From Mytilus edulis (lineage: Eukaryota; Mollusca; Bivalvia; Mytilida; Mytilidae): a stretch of DNA of 64,000 bases. Numbering within the stretch: the first letter of the stretch is position 1; each line of letters opens with the position of its first letter. Below are positions 43,531 through 55,030 of the stretch, piece after piece. A program made the translations under genes and the position numbers. The notes under the pieces were generated by a model that saw only the letters and a list, made by a program, of their open reading frames with translations, had not been told where the DNA came from and did not search any database. The DNA lies in contig NC_092348.1 of NCBI RefSeq assembly GCF_963676685.1, positions 12,126,867 to 12,190,866 on the forward strand. Reading direction: 5' to 3'.

Positions 43531-44239
43531 AAAAAAAAAAAAGCCGACCATGTTGAAAAAAATTAATAGATGAATAGATCGTTTGCTAAATGTCCAGGGG
43601 AAAATATTTCATGATAATTCATGACTATACATATAATATTATGAAAATGTGTTGGTTTAAACAGGGTAACTGGGATAATGATAGAAATTCTACTTTTCTG
43701 CATGAAACAAACTGGTCCGGCATACAGGTGTAGCAGAGGTTGTATAGCATAAACAGATCGTTTAACAAATGAAAAAAGCTTGTATTTATTTTAAGTTTTA
43801 TCACCTGGAATCTACGATTATCTATTATCCATGTTCAAGTTAAGGTATCTCAGCGCAATGTAAACAATTTGACTTATTTATTTGAACGAAAGTACATTTG
43901 TAGAGACTCAGAATTCCGGAAGAAAAAAAGAAAACACTATAGCAAATCATACTTCTGACAGATGTTTAGTAGCCAACATTTTTATTTAATTGGAGTTTCA
44001 AACACTGACAAAAACATATTGATATAATTAGATCAAGTACTTGACATGCTTCTGTATAATTATCTACAGTGGAATAAACCATATGCAATGACTAACTGTA
44101 GCTTTTGGAGGATAGAAATCGACTTAATTCATATTTAATTAACATTTCGGCCTACCAATTGAAACAAAATAAAATATTGTTATTTATTGATGAATTATAG
44201 ATAATACACATAATTTGCGTAAATCCGGTCAATGTGAAT

Positions 44240-44253
44240 ATATATTTATAAAA
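44240..44253 (+). promoter_or_regulatory. Candidate TATA box of the first SLC5 exon
   Basis: The stretch tatatttataaaa lies about 65-75 bp upstream of the ATG at 44316. Position fits a core promoter; not otherwise confirmed. Confidence 0.45.
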
Positions 44254-44315
44254 TTAGGAAGTAGAAACAACTAGTGAAATTCGTTCTTAGAAGAGGATAT
44301 ATCTAACAATAAAAG

Positions 44316-44663
44316 ATGGAAAAGATGGTGAAAGCAACATTCCATGCCCTGGATTACATTATTTTCACTGTAATTCTCTTAATTTCAGCGGGTATTGGTA
44401 TCTTTTATGCATGGCGAGATAGAAATCGCCAAAATACGAATGAGTTTTTACTAGGAGGGAGAAAAATGCCTCTCCTACCCGTCACACTGTCAGTAATGGC
44501 AAGCTTTTTGTCTTCCGTATCGGTGCTTGGAATTCCAACGGAAGTGTTTTATAATGGTGCCATCTACTGGGTAGGAATATTTTCTGGATTCCTCGGATTT
44601 CCATTCATAGTTCACTTCATCATACCTGTGTTTCATAACATTGGATGTGCCAGTTCATTTGAG
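44316..44663 (+). CDS. SLC5-family sodium:solute symporter, first exon (copy A)
   Basis: First coding exon, 116 codons, ATG at 44316 and donor GAG|GTGAGT (phase 0). It encodes the N-terminus and the first membrane helices of a Na+-coupled solute carrier: helix 1 about residues 12-32 (YIIFTVILLISAGIGIFYAW), then FLLGGRKMPLLPVTLSVMAS, FLSSVSVLGIPTEVFYNGA and a helix with FPFIVHFIIPVF. The LLGGR and ASFxSxxxxLGxPxExxxxG motifs are typical of the monocarboxylate/multivitamin branch (SLC5A5/6/8/12-like); the substrate cannot be told from this exon. The rest of the protein (about 500 residues in the family) is not in view before the second, similar exon at 62906. It may be an alternative first exon, a gene with long introns, or a truncated duplicate. 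Confidence 0.8.
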
Positions 44664-44984
44664 GTGAGTTTGCCCTTTTCAACTATGTTTTAAATATTTC
44701 ATTTTATCGTAGCATGGTAACAGAAATTTTAATTTTTGTTGGATTGCTGTTTTTTATCACCTTCAATTTATTAATCTATCATTTGAAAAATATACAGCTT
44801 AACAATCATTCGTTTTCACTTTAAAAGGGTAGCTACACAATACAAAATCAGATATTACGAAAGAAAGAATTTCTTTTTGAAAATATAGAACTAAATCACA
44901 TATTTATACTGTTTGTAAATAGTATTGTTAAAAATGTCCTTCGTTCTAAAAAAATTAATGTTTCAATTTTTTTTTAATATATTC

Positions 44985-45935
44985 ACCTGCAATAGTCGTC
45001 AAAAAAGCTTTTGCAAGAAAATTTGTAGTGTTCTTGTCTTTTCAAAGAGAATGATTTTATTTTCGGTAGGCCTATTTGTAATGTTCAGTTAAATCTTGTT
45101 TATCGCTTCAATATCCACCATTTTGTCCACCATTCAGCCTTTTCCTGTTTATCAATTGTTTCATCAAGGTTTCCATGGCTTAAATTGTTTTAGGGAATAA
45201 TCTGTTGTACTTCAATAATTATGTTACCTCAATCAGTATGCAGCGATGCAGGTCAAAAAGTGGTATTGTTCTTGTTTTCCTTTCTCTAGAACTGTTGTTG
45301 AAGGGTTATATTTGATGAGTTATTTTTTAATTAAATGAGTAAACATCAATCTCAACCGTTTAAAATCATAATCATTATGGAATAAACGTCATAGGAGACA
45401 TTCGAGACAAACAAATGGAAAGACATTTACATGTACGTAATACACCTCAGAGGATAAATTTGGTTATCAATTAAGGGTAGTGCTCACTACTTTAAAAGCC
45501 ATCTTTTACAATAGGTTATGCGTACCCTTCCAGCGCACCCAAAATCACATACTGTTCCTGGTGGGGGTGGTGTTGAGAAAACATAGTTTTCTATTTTTAG
45601 CCATGGCGTTGTCAGTTTATTTTAGATTTATGAGTTTGACTGTCCCTTTGGTATCTTTCGCCCCTCTTTTCTAGACTGTTGTTTGTCTTTTTGTCTTGTC
45701 TGCCGTTTTCCATTTCTTGTCTTGTTTTTATGTGTTCGTTTTCAACTTGTGAGTTTCATTGATCTCTATTGTATCTTAAGTCTCACTTTAAATACATGTA
45801 TAGTACTCTAAAAAGAAATTTAAAAGGATTGAGTTTGCATAAGTGTATAAGTTAAAAAGTTAAAGCGAAATATATATCGTCGTATTTCTTAACTTACACC
45901 TAATCTCAAATAATAATATTTTCCTATAAAGATAA
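44985..45935 (+). repeat. Direct repeat block, right copy, with an R3 fragment inside
   Basis: Counterpart of 42663-43530. An R3 fragment (agccatggcgttgtcagttt to ggtatctttcgcccctcttt, 45598-45670) interrupts it and is absent from the left copy, so it inserted after the duplication. Confidence 0.85.
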
Positions 45936-46530
45936 ACAGAGCATGTTGAAAAATATTGACTGAAAAAAGTAAAATCACAATCCGAGGAAAATTCAAAACG
46001 GAAAGTTCCTAACCTAACGGTGATATGAACGATGAATGGAAATTTAAATCATGAATAAAATCAGATTCGAATCAAATCTTTCCAACAGATTTAATCGCGA
46101 TTCTAAAATAGTTTAATCTTACAAAAACTGAATAAAGTGGAAAAGAGTACACTTAAATTGCCGAACATTCGGTTTTATGAACGATTCGTAAGAATTCGAA
46201 GACGGACAATAAAAAAGGTCGACAAAAATTATCATGAAGGAAAGAAAAGGACGAATAGACAAAACATGTCACCCATGGCCAATTGAGCTTGAAATAGTAG
46301 GAATAGATATGATAATTAAAAACCCATTCTTCAGAGAACAATTGAAGATCTTTCCACCTCGATAAAAAGAAAGAAATTAAAAAAATTACGTTAGAAAATG
46401 TCACTCCGTGTTAATGTATTGTGGTAAATCAAACTGATATGAAAAAAATAAGATTTATAGGTTTATGCAGAAAACTTAATTGTTTTATAATGAACCAGAA
46501 AGAATTTTTAGCAAAGGTCTAAATCTAGAA
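45936..46530. other. Gene-free stretch, no feature recognised
   Basis: AT-rich. The minus-strand ORF 46153-46404 has aromatic-rich, low-complexity content and no domain. Confidence 0.45.
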
Positions 46531-46534
46531 CGTC

Positions 46535-46860
46535 AAATTGACCTTTGACCTTGACCTCAATTTTGAGGTCAAAGGTCAGTGATCTCAAATCAAAAGACCC
46601 CAGGTCAATCACTTGCATGGTTGTAGAAAAATACTGATTTCAAATACATAAGGGGAGAAAACTCCTATAAGGGTTAACCAAAACTCTCGACTTAAATAGG
46701 TTGAAGTTGCGCCTTATTGTAAACAGTTATTTGGCAAACACATCATATCATTTACTGTCACAGTTTCTTTTGAATAACGATAACAAACAAAATTCAAAAT
46801 TTATAACATGACCTTGACCTTTGACCTTGACCTCAATTTCCTTTAAATGGACCAAGTATT
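46535..46860. repeat. TGACCT-rich interspersed repeat with DR1-like motifs
   Basis: tgacctttgaccttgacctc at 46539-46558, gaggtcaaaggtca at 46565-46578 and tgaccttgacctttgacctt near 46809-46833. The first two form a 10-bp perfect inverted pair (ttgacctcaa-tt-ttgaggtcaa, 46551-46572). AGGTCA-N-AGGTCA is the consensus for nuclear-receptor heterodimers, but such words also make up a common bivalve repeat. Confidence 0.7.
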
Positions 46861-47256
46861 TCATATCAAAAGACTGTATGCCTCTACGACTTAGAATGTA
46901 TGAATTTATCCAACAAATCGCCTATCTTAAATTTTCAAAGGGAAATAACTCCCATAAGATGTCTTCCGATCACTCCTGTCAAATGAAACCAAATCATTCT
47001 TAAGAGTAGACAAACAATTTGGTGAAAACAGTTTGTGAAAATCTTTTATTGGTTTTAGAGATATAGCGATAACAAGAAAAAGGGGACGCGGGGAGATAAC
47101 TCCTATAAGAATAAGTGTTCGGTCACACAGGATGAGTTTTCAAACCCCCATTACTGTACAACATCATTGGCCAAAAAATCTATTCGACATGTTGTAAGAC
47201 AAAAAGGCATCTCAGACGGCAGAAGAAAAAAAAATAATAATCAGAAGAAAAACAAA

Positions 47257-47285
47257 AGGTCTTTCCACGAAAAGTGGAAAGACCT
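47257..47285. repeat. Short perfect hairpin at the end of a repeat
   Basis: AGGTCTTTCCAC, loop gaaaa, GTGGAAAGACCT: a 12-bp perfect stem. It closes an A-rich stretch, the usual look of a repeat end. It could also act as a transcription-end hairpin, but no gene points to it. Confidence 0.75.
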
Positions 47286-47289
47286 AATA

Positions 47290-49000
47290 ATATGAAAACT
47301 ATGATAGAGATAAGCAATGTACGTGCGTGAAGTTTTGTTTACATGTGACATTATGTAACCATTGATCTTGATATGCTTCCATCACAACAGTCACTACATG
47401 CCATACATACACTGACATATTAACTTGAAATTTTATTTTGATGATTGATGAATGGAAATAACGGTTACTCGGTTATAACGGAAAAATTGACTTGCAAGTT
47501 ATAGTAACTAGCACTGTAAGGTATTTTGTTTTTGTTACTAAAGGTATGCTTATTCTACTGTCATATATATTTATCCTAATAAATGCATCTTGATTTTTTC
47601 TTCTTGAAATGTTTCATAGTGGGTTTTTTTTTTATCTATAGTACATGTAACACTATTTGAGAGATGATCGATAAAAGGTTTATCCAGAAAATGTGTTCTT
47701 TTTCATTATTCGTATTGAGTGCATGTAGAGGTAGAAGAACTGAGGTTTGTAAAAAATGTATTTTGTGTCGAAAGTGTCTAGATTAACATGCATAGACTAT
47801 TAAAAAAAGCAAGTGGTAATTTAAACTATGCGGGGATTATATAAGTATTATAAGTCGGTTAATATATTCAACTTTGTGCATGTGTTATTACTTTAGTATA
47901 TTTTATAAATTTAGCTTAAGTCGTGATATTGATCGTATGTTATTGAATTAAGATCATCTATGAATACAAACGCTTAAAGTAGTCATATAGCATATCGTTT
48001 CTTCTTCCGATTTTGTAGTAATATACATATATTCATAAGACAAAGTTAGTATAAATGCATTCATGCTTATGAATAGCTAATGAAAGTAATGTTTGAGGTC
48101 AAGTTACAGTAAATGGGTCATTTCGCACATTTATATAAGATTTTGCATAAAACATCAGCTTGTTTAACTTGAACTAAAGATTGAAAAAATTTATGCATTT
48201 CCCTTTTTTTTTTTTAAATATAATAAAAATGAATGCTACATGATAATCAAAAGGTCGCCGACTTTGTTTCTATGCATTTATCAACGAATTACATGTACCT
48301 TATAGCTAGTGATCATGGGAAAACGCCAGTTTTTTTTATATTCTATACTGAATTGACGTGACGCTTATTTATATTTTGTGGTAGTTTTATTCCAATATAC
48401 AACATCAACATAAAAAGAAAATATGGGTGACCCTATGGTCATTTTACATCACAAAAACGGATACAATATTGCATCTATTGTTAAGAAAAATCTTTAAGAG
48501 TTTTTAGAACTTGATTGCTAGTAAAGATGTCCTGATATTTTACACGAATTCTATATAAATGCATTTAATGTTTTGTTATGATGATTGATTTCGGTTTTTG
48601 TGTAGCTTTCTGTGAATCTTTACGTCTTGATTTAATGTGTACCACCAAAGAGTAACATATGGCCAAATAAATTACGGACTTAGTGACATCAAAAAATCAA
48701 TTCGAATTCCATCTCCGAATGCAAATATTCTTATCGAAAGAAAACACACCAATCCAAAGCCCCTAAATAGTTAGTCTTTGATGTTGAAAAACGTAAGGTA
48801 AATATTGTTTTAAAAAAACTTCGACATTCTTGTTCAAATCTAAAATCATGACCTCTTAAGCTTTAATCTACCAAAGAATGTCGGTACGATAGTCCGACTG
48901 AAGACAATTTTCGTTTTCTTTGAATGCCTGTTTTATACACAAAAACAAAATTCATAAATAAGTTTTTGTTGCGTCTCTAGATTTGTTGTCATTCTTCGTT
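47290..49000. other. Gene-free stretch, no feature recognised
   Basis: AT-rich, no ORF above 60 codons and no repeat family I could place. Confidence 0.5.
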
Positions 49001-49009
49001 TAAAAATAA

Positions 49010-49072
49010 AACCTCGGAAGCCTGTAGATCTATGTAGTCGAACTACTGTATCACTAGACAGTCAATACTAAT
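49010..49072 (+). repeat. tRNA-derived SINE head fragment
   Basis: aacctcggaagcctgtaga and agtcgaactactgtatcact, matching the heads at 11280 and 57555. Confidence 0.55.
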
Positions 49073-49374
49073 GATGAAAGTTTTTTGTTGCGTCTTTCGA
49101 TTTTCGTTACTTGACCTTACTTTACTATATTGAAACAATTTCACCTTTAGATTTATCTTTTCTTCGTTTTGACATATCTTTATTTTAAAATATTTTGTTC
49201 AAATAATCATGGTGTTGTTTCCTTTGAAATTATATTCAAGTTTCTGCTCTCGAATGATATCCTGTTTCTTACTCGCTATGTATCTGATCCTTATTCGATA
49301 TTTATACATTGTATCTGTTTAATGGTTTCTTTTCTTTTCTTTTTTTTTTTTTTTGCCTTTTGTGTTAGTTTTTG

Positions 49375-49905
49375 GTTCGTAGTGGTGAATCTAACTTTTT
49401 TAGCGCGTATGTACCCGTTTGTGCGCTCCACTTATACATGCGATACTTATTCGTTCCTTATTTGCATTTTATACGTTGCACCTTTTACATTTTGTCTCAT
49501 GGATTAGTTGTTGGTTGGTGGTGGTGCGGAATACCCTCGTAAGTTAAGTGTGTATGCACCCGTCTATGCGTTCGATTGTACGCTATTACTTATTCGTTTT
49601 TTATTTGTTCCTCATTCGATTTTTTTATACGTTGCATTTTTTAACATGGAACACTTTTTTGTTAATATTTCTGGTGTTAGTTCTTCGTTCGTAGAGGTGT
49701 AATTATCCCATCACGCATGTACCCATTTTTGCGTTCGACTGATACCTTGTTACGTATTCGCTACTTATTTGTTCCTTATATGTATTTTATGCTTTCCACG
49801 TTTTAAATGATTTCCTTTTTTCTTTTCCTGACTCTGGAGAGTGTTCTTGGTATATATTCTAGTTTCTGCGTTCGACTGTTAGTCTGTAAGGTCTTAGGTC
49901 TTGGA
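49375..49905 (+). repeat. Tandem repeat family R5, about 185-bp period, three copies (plus)
   Basis: Recurrent order: gcgcgtatgtacccgtttgt, ttcgactgata, cttattcgttccttatttg, ttatacgttgcaccttt, ggtgttagttcttcgttcgt. Units start near 49403, 49545 and 49708. The same family appears in reverse at 52420-53160 and 55020-55610. Confidence 0.75.
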
Positions 49906-50379
49906 ATTGAAATTACCCTTTAAGCGGGTGTTCCATGCTAACAGGTCCGTTGTGCCAGAAGTAGATATAAACAAGGTCTTCAATGGTTTACTTTTACAAA
50001 CTGTGGCCTGGGTGGAGAAGAGTTGTCTCATCGGCACTCATACCGCATCTTCCTATGTCTCTTGAAAATGGTTCATAACACTTATATGCAATAGATCTAT
50101 ACAAGTTCATCAGCATACACTTGGGGTACCCTTGTATGTTACTTTACTATTACCGGCATGCCAAACTAATAACTTAAATAAGCCACATAAACATATTATT
50201 CATGTGGAACAGAGCTTGAGGTAAACATGGTCGTTAAATATGGCACATAACACCTATACCCTAGACACTAACGAGATAATAAGTCTAATACGCAGGGGGA
50301 TACCTCGGTTTATCATATACTTAGCATTGATATAATAGCTTTTGCATATGTGTAATGAGCGGAAGTACACAAGTCATAA

Positions 50380-50950
50380 TTTCCCACCCGGGCTGATAAC
50401 CCATATCAGGGGCATCTCGTGCACAAAAGCCATAATAGTGCCTCTCGTGCAAGTTACTTCCAGTATTTCCGGTATCGGTTGTTTACTTTTCCATTGTGAC
50501 GTCAAATATTTTTTATGACAACGTCAAAATTTACGGGAACTTTTGTGGGCATAGTTTAGTACTTGCTAACAAATGCCATTGACAATTACGAATAATTTTA
50601 TAGTACAATAAACATGGAGTAATAATGATCATAAAACTCTTCCAAATTTTCAATGTTTAAAAATGCCTCTATAGGAAATAGTAACATAATAAATATGGAG
50701 GTTGTGATGTTATTGTTGGGCAATTATAGTGTATTTGTTGGATTCATAATTTAACTTTTATATAAAGTTTTTGACTGTTTTAGTTTTTATTTTGTTAATT
50801 TGCCATACATAAAACAATTGTCGGAAGTACATGATAAAGCGATTAATACATGGCCTTTTCCATATCGGCCCTCGACTACGTCTCGGGCTGATATGGGGGT
50901 TTCGGGATGATACCCGGGCCGATATGGAAAAGGCCATGTATTAATCTCTA
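50380..50950. mobile_element. Foldback element with 31-bp perfect terminal stem
   Basis: The arms at 50841-50871 and 50916-50946 (gattaatacatggcctttt... and ...aaaaggccatgtattaatc) are perfectly complementary over 31 bp with a 44-bp loop holding further cccgggcc / gggctgatatggg repeats. Related words occur at 50388-50420 (cacccgggctgataacccat), and cggaagtaca occurs at both 50370 and 50823. It may be the end of a larger foldback transposon. Confidence 0.65.
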
Positions 50951-51261
50951 TATTTTACATAGACCAATTCAACTATTTCCGCCTGGCTTTTCCAAAGTAG
51001 ACATTTTCATAGAGGTATAGATACACATGGCCTTTAATATGGTTCATAGCACTTATACCCTAGATCCATGCATATTTGTCAGGATATAGTTTGGTACCCT
51101 ATATGTCACGATGTCTATTTCTTCTATTGATCTCTGGACAAGCTGAGAGATTCTTCAGGAGGTCCTTGGAACTAAAGGTAGAGGTAGGCATGACCATTAT
51201 CAAGAACAACTTAAGCCTATACGTGTTTACTAACATAGGTTCGGGTAACCCTGTATGTAAC

Positions 51262-51356
51262 ATAATCCATCTTAAAATTGAGAGTGGAAATGGGGAATGT
51301 GCCAAAGAGACAACAACCCGACCATAGAGCAGACAACAGCAGAAGGTCACCAACAG
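51262..51356 (-). repeat. Interspersed repeat R4, minus sense
   Basis: ttaaaattgagagtggaaat, ggggaatgtgccaaagagac, aacaacccgaccatagagca, gcagaaggtcaccaacagat. ORFs at 51076-51495 on both strands are by-products. Confidence 0.85.
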
Positions 51357-51396
51357 ATGGCCATACGAAGATATTGTTCAAATGGTACAAAAATAC

Positions 51397-51507
51397 GTAG
51401 AAGGAAAGTGTCGATTCTGACTTGCAATGTTTTTTAGATAGGTCAATGTGCAGTTGAACATATTTAAAATATATATATAATTTCAGAATCGACACTTTCC
51501 TACTACC
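51397..51507. mobile_element. Small MITE-like inverted repeat (about 110 bp)
   Basis: gtagaaggaaagtgtcgatt-ctga at the left and the complement of gtagtaggaaagtgtcgatt-ctga at the right: 24 bp with one mismatch, separated by about 64 bp. No coding content. Confidence 0.7.
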
Positions 51508-51639
51508 TACCTTTGTATCATTCTTCCTTTCAGTACTTATACATTAAATTTCAAATATCCGACTTTATGTGTAAATGATGAAGGTAAATGCAGAAAATAA
51601 CTTCGGACGCATGAAACACTAGTAAATAAAGTGTTGTTT

Positions 51640-52170
51640 TCATTTTTAACACCACTGTGTCGGTACCTATGCTGGTGGAATATCTGAGGGTAGCATTAAC
51701 TCTGTAGTCTGTGCTGACAAGAATGATAACAATAAACTTATCAGGTAGGTACCAGGATGGAAATTTTAATTAAGGCCAGACTCACGTTTAGTCTACAAAA
51801 GACTTATTAGGGACGCTTGTATAAAAAAAAAATAAAAAGGCCAAAAATGTACGAAGATGAAGAGCATCGAAGACCACAAATTCCTAAACGTTTTACCAAA
51901 TACAGCTATTAAAGGTTATCTATTCCGGAGGTAGTAAAGCCTCAGTATTTCAAAAATTCAAAGTTTTGTAAACAGTAAATTTATAATTATGACCATATCA
52001 ATGATAATTCATGTCAGCACAGAAGTGCTTACTACTGGGCTGGTGATAAAAGTGGAATAAAAGCACCACCAGCATTGACCCAGTGGTTGTAAATAAACTC
52101 ATCATAAATACTTGAATTGAATTTTTTGTATATATGCCAGACGCGAGTTTCGTCTACAAAACAACTAACC
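51640..52170 (+). repeat. R1 repeat copies, diverged
   Basis: ctgtgtcggtacctatgctg (reverse-type head), then ggaaattttaattaaggcca, gaagagcatcgaagaccaca, tactgggctggtgataaaag and cgccagacgcgagtttcgtc (52135) with the next unit starting. Partial and mosaic. Confidence 0.7.
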
Positions 52171-52419
52171 AGTGACGCTCGAAGAAAAAAAATTAAAAGG
52201 GCTAAAAAGAACGAAGATGAATTCTCTCTAAAATTGTCTATTGATCAATTTGAAATTATACAGAAAGGCAATATGACCTTATATCACTTTGGCCATTTTG
52301 TTTTGTTTTTTGTCCATAGATTTACGAGTTTTGAACAGCGGTATACTACTGTTGCCTTTATGTAGCAAATAAGTAACAATGTATTAGTTGAGCGCCACAT
52401 CGGCTACATACGTATTTAA

Positions 52420-53160
52420 TGGGTAGTTTCATCTCTACCAACCAAGAACTAGCACCAGAGACAAGAAAATAAAGCATTAAAAGGGTGTAATGTATAAGTA
52501 TCGAGTAAGGAACAAATAAATACAGAATATATAACAGGGTATTTAACGAGCGTAGAAACTAGTTAATACGCGCTTATATGGTATTTTAATCTGTAGGAAC
52601 CCAAAAATAACACAAGTAAACATAAAAAAAATAGAATAGAAACCATTCAAAAGGTGCAAAGTCTAAAAAACGAATAAGGAACAAATAAATAGCGAATAAA
52701 TGATATGGTATCAATCGAGCGCAGAAACGAGTGCATACATGCTAAAAGGATAATTTCACCTCTACTAAGGGAGATAATTTCACCTCTACTAAGGGAGATA
52801 ATTTCACCTCTACTAAGGGAGAATAAACACATGAGAAATGTGAAGAAAAGAAATGAAAATATTCAAATTGTGCAACGTATAAAAAGCCAACAAAGAACGA
52901 TTAAGTAACAGTGTATCAGTTGATTTCGGAAACGGATACATAAGCGCTAAAGAGAGAGTTTCACCTCTACGAACCAAAAACTAACACCAGAAACAATAAA
53001 AAATAAAAGAGGACAAATCATTTAAAAGGTACAAAGTAACATTAAGTTAATAAAGAACGAATAAGTAACAGGGTATCAGCCGAGTGCACAGTAGTTGCAT
53101 ACCCGCTAATAAGATCATACAGCATCTACCAACCAAATTCTGTTCAGAGACAAAAGAGAG
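52420..53160 (-). repeat. Tandem repeat family R5, four copies (minus)
   Basis: Reverse of the 49375-49905 units: tagtttcatctctaccaacc, caccagagacaagaaaataa, gtaaggaacaaataaa, gggtatttaacgagcg, again near 52540-52740, 52900-53050 and 53060-53150. Confidence 0.7.
52749..52820 (+). repeat. Perfect 24-bp tandem repeat, three copies
   Basis: The unit gataatttcacctctactaa-ggga is repeated three times without a mismatch. It is the ggtgaaat..cc part of an R5 unit amplified locally; being in multiples of three, it reads as repeated RGEIISLS on the minus strand. Confidence 0.85.
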
Positions 53161-53179
53161 ACGAAATTACCAAAGGAAC

Positions 53180-53345
53180 ATTCAAAACCATTAGTCAAAA
53201 TGAAACAACAATACACAAAATTGATATAAACTAAACACTGAGCAACACGAACCGCGCAAAAAATTAGGAGTTATTTCATGTGCTCTGGAGGGTAAGTAGA
53301 TCCTGGTCTATATGAGGAACCGTCGTGTTTTTCATGTAAGTACAA
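53180..53345 (-). repeat. Interspersed repeat R3, diverged, minus sense
   Basis: gagcaacacgaaccgcgcaa, atttcatgtgctctggaggg, taagtagatcctggtctata, ccgtcgtgtttttcat. Confidence 0.7.
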
Positions 53346-53879
53346 ACAAGGTGATATTTCTGATTAGGTAGATCACGTTTGGGGAAAAGGTACTAGATTA
53401 TAGTTACAACAATTGGAATATATCCGACGTCATATGTAAAACAGATTTGCATAACGGTTAACAAACTCTTGATGGCGTCCGTAAAATTAATGATGGGATG
53501 ACTTCAACTTCACCACTTAGAACTCTTAGTATAATAGCTTCCATGAAAGCAGCCAAACTCTATCAAGGAAATGATGATAGGGAATCAATGCAAGGCCTGG
53601 AATATCGTATCAACTTGGAGATATGTACTCCATATACAGGCGCGGTTACATAGAAAGTTTGTAACTGGGAAGCGGAATCATTACTTATGTCGTAAAATTT
53701 TGTTTCGTCAATTCATACATGTAAGTCAAGATATGATGCAGACCTTATGGTAGCTGCTGTATCTGTTCAAGTTCAATGGAATGGATGAGTTCAACATGTT
53801 CAACAAATTTTTAATTATTTAGTGAGAGAATATCAAATATAAAGCGGAAAGTGAAATCAAAGGATACTGCTAACTTATT

Positions 53880-55030
53880 TCCTTTTTTCATGCAATTTCT
53901 TATGAATTTATCCTCATATGATTGAAGTAGGCCAGAAGAGGAGCACAGTTGGTTCCAATGGGAATGCCGATTGATTGTTGAAAAACATATTCTATTAACG
54001 TATCAAATTTATTAACAATCAAGAAATTAAGCATCTTGATAGTGTCAGGTTCAGACATATTTTAGTTTGAATCAGAGTGATTTTTTACAACGTACGATTT
54101 ATCCCTCCATAAGACAAGAAACGTGTGTCAACTTAAGCAATATTTTTTTTTAGAAACATAGCACTACCAACTTTTTAAATTTGTGTTTTAGTTTACAATG
54201 GGGAAATTCAAAATTTGTGTAAAAAGTAGAAAAAGTAGATTGTACGTACTCTAAAGGATCTTTGGAATTTTAAGTATTCATATCTGATTAAATCACCTCT
54301 AGAATAGGTAGTTTGACAATAACTTTGAAGCCCGACTTTGACTGCTGATAAAGTTGATTTTAATAATTTAGAATGAGGTTTCACTAGTAAGATAGTTTTT
54401 TGATAGTTAACTAAGGTACCAGGCTTATAATTTCAAAATACGCCAGACGTATTTCGCCGGTCTACATAAGACTCGTCAGTGACGCTCAGATCAAAATAGT
54501 TAAAAGGCCAACTTATTTAGTTTATACATACAATGAAGGAATATCTAGTTCTTCGTTTTTGGTATAAATTCGAAAGGATCATATAACTATCCAGGATTTC
54601 CTCTTTGGAACGTCTCGTGGGGGTATATGTTGAGAATTGTCAATAGCTTCTTCATTTATCAGGAAATGTATGTAATGTAATTTACATACATAGATGATGT
54701 TTTTTTTAGATTTATCTGAGCGGCAACATATTTGTCATAAAGGTGGGACAGGTGTTTTGCCATACTTTGTAGCATTGGTTTTCATATAACTATTCAGTTT
54801 TTTTATTATAATTTGTATCAACGACCTGCCGATCTTTATCCATTCCAAAAGTGTCTCTAAATCTTCTTTCTCACGTTTAACCAATTGCTGGCATAATCCT
54901 CCATTGAATTTATCAGAATAATTAAGTTATAATTCCAGTGGATATAGCTGCGCCATAATTCGGGCATTTGGAGAACACATTTTGCACATAAGTTTTATAA
55001 GCAATGTTTAGGTCACCAGACATTACGTAA
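53880..55030 (-). pseudogene. Penelope-like reverse transcriptase remnant, interrupted by an R1 repeat
   Basis: Minus strand, N- to C-terminal: DLNIAYKTYVQNVFSKCP (near 55010), then NGGLCQQLVKREKEDLETLL, EWIKIGRSLIQII (about 54900-54800), then after a gap IKMLNFLIVNKFDTLIEYVF and QQSIGIPIGTNCAPLLAYF (about 54040-53930). The GIPIGTNCAPLLA block is a reverse transcriptase motif of Penelope-like elements (family call from memory). The catalytic YIDD region is not found. An R1 repeat lies at 54408-54520. Multiple stops; inactive. Confidence 0.65.
54408..54520 (+). repeat. R1 repeat fragment within the reverse transcriptase remnant
   Basis: aaggtaccaggcttataatt, acgccagacgtatttcgccg, cataagactcgtcagtgacg, ctcagatcaaaatagttaaa. 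Confidence 0.85.

Noticed and set aside
49169..49702. Two ORFs (112 and 64 codons) with aromatic-rich, membrane-like composition
   Set aside because: The coding appearance comes from T-rich tandem repeat units (R5) and poly-T; no conserved motif.
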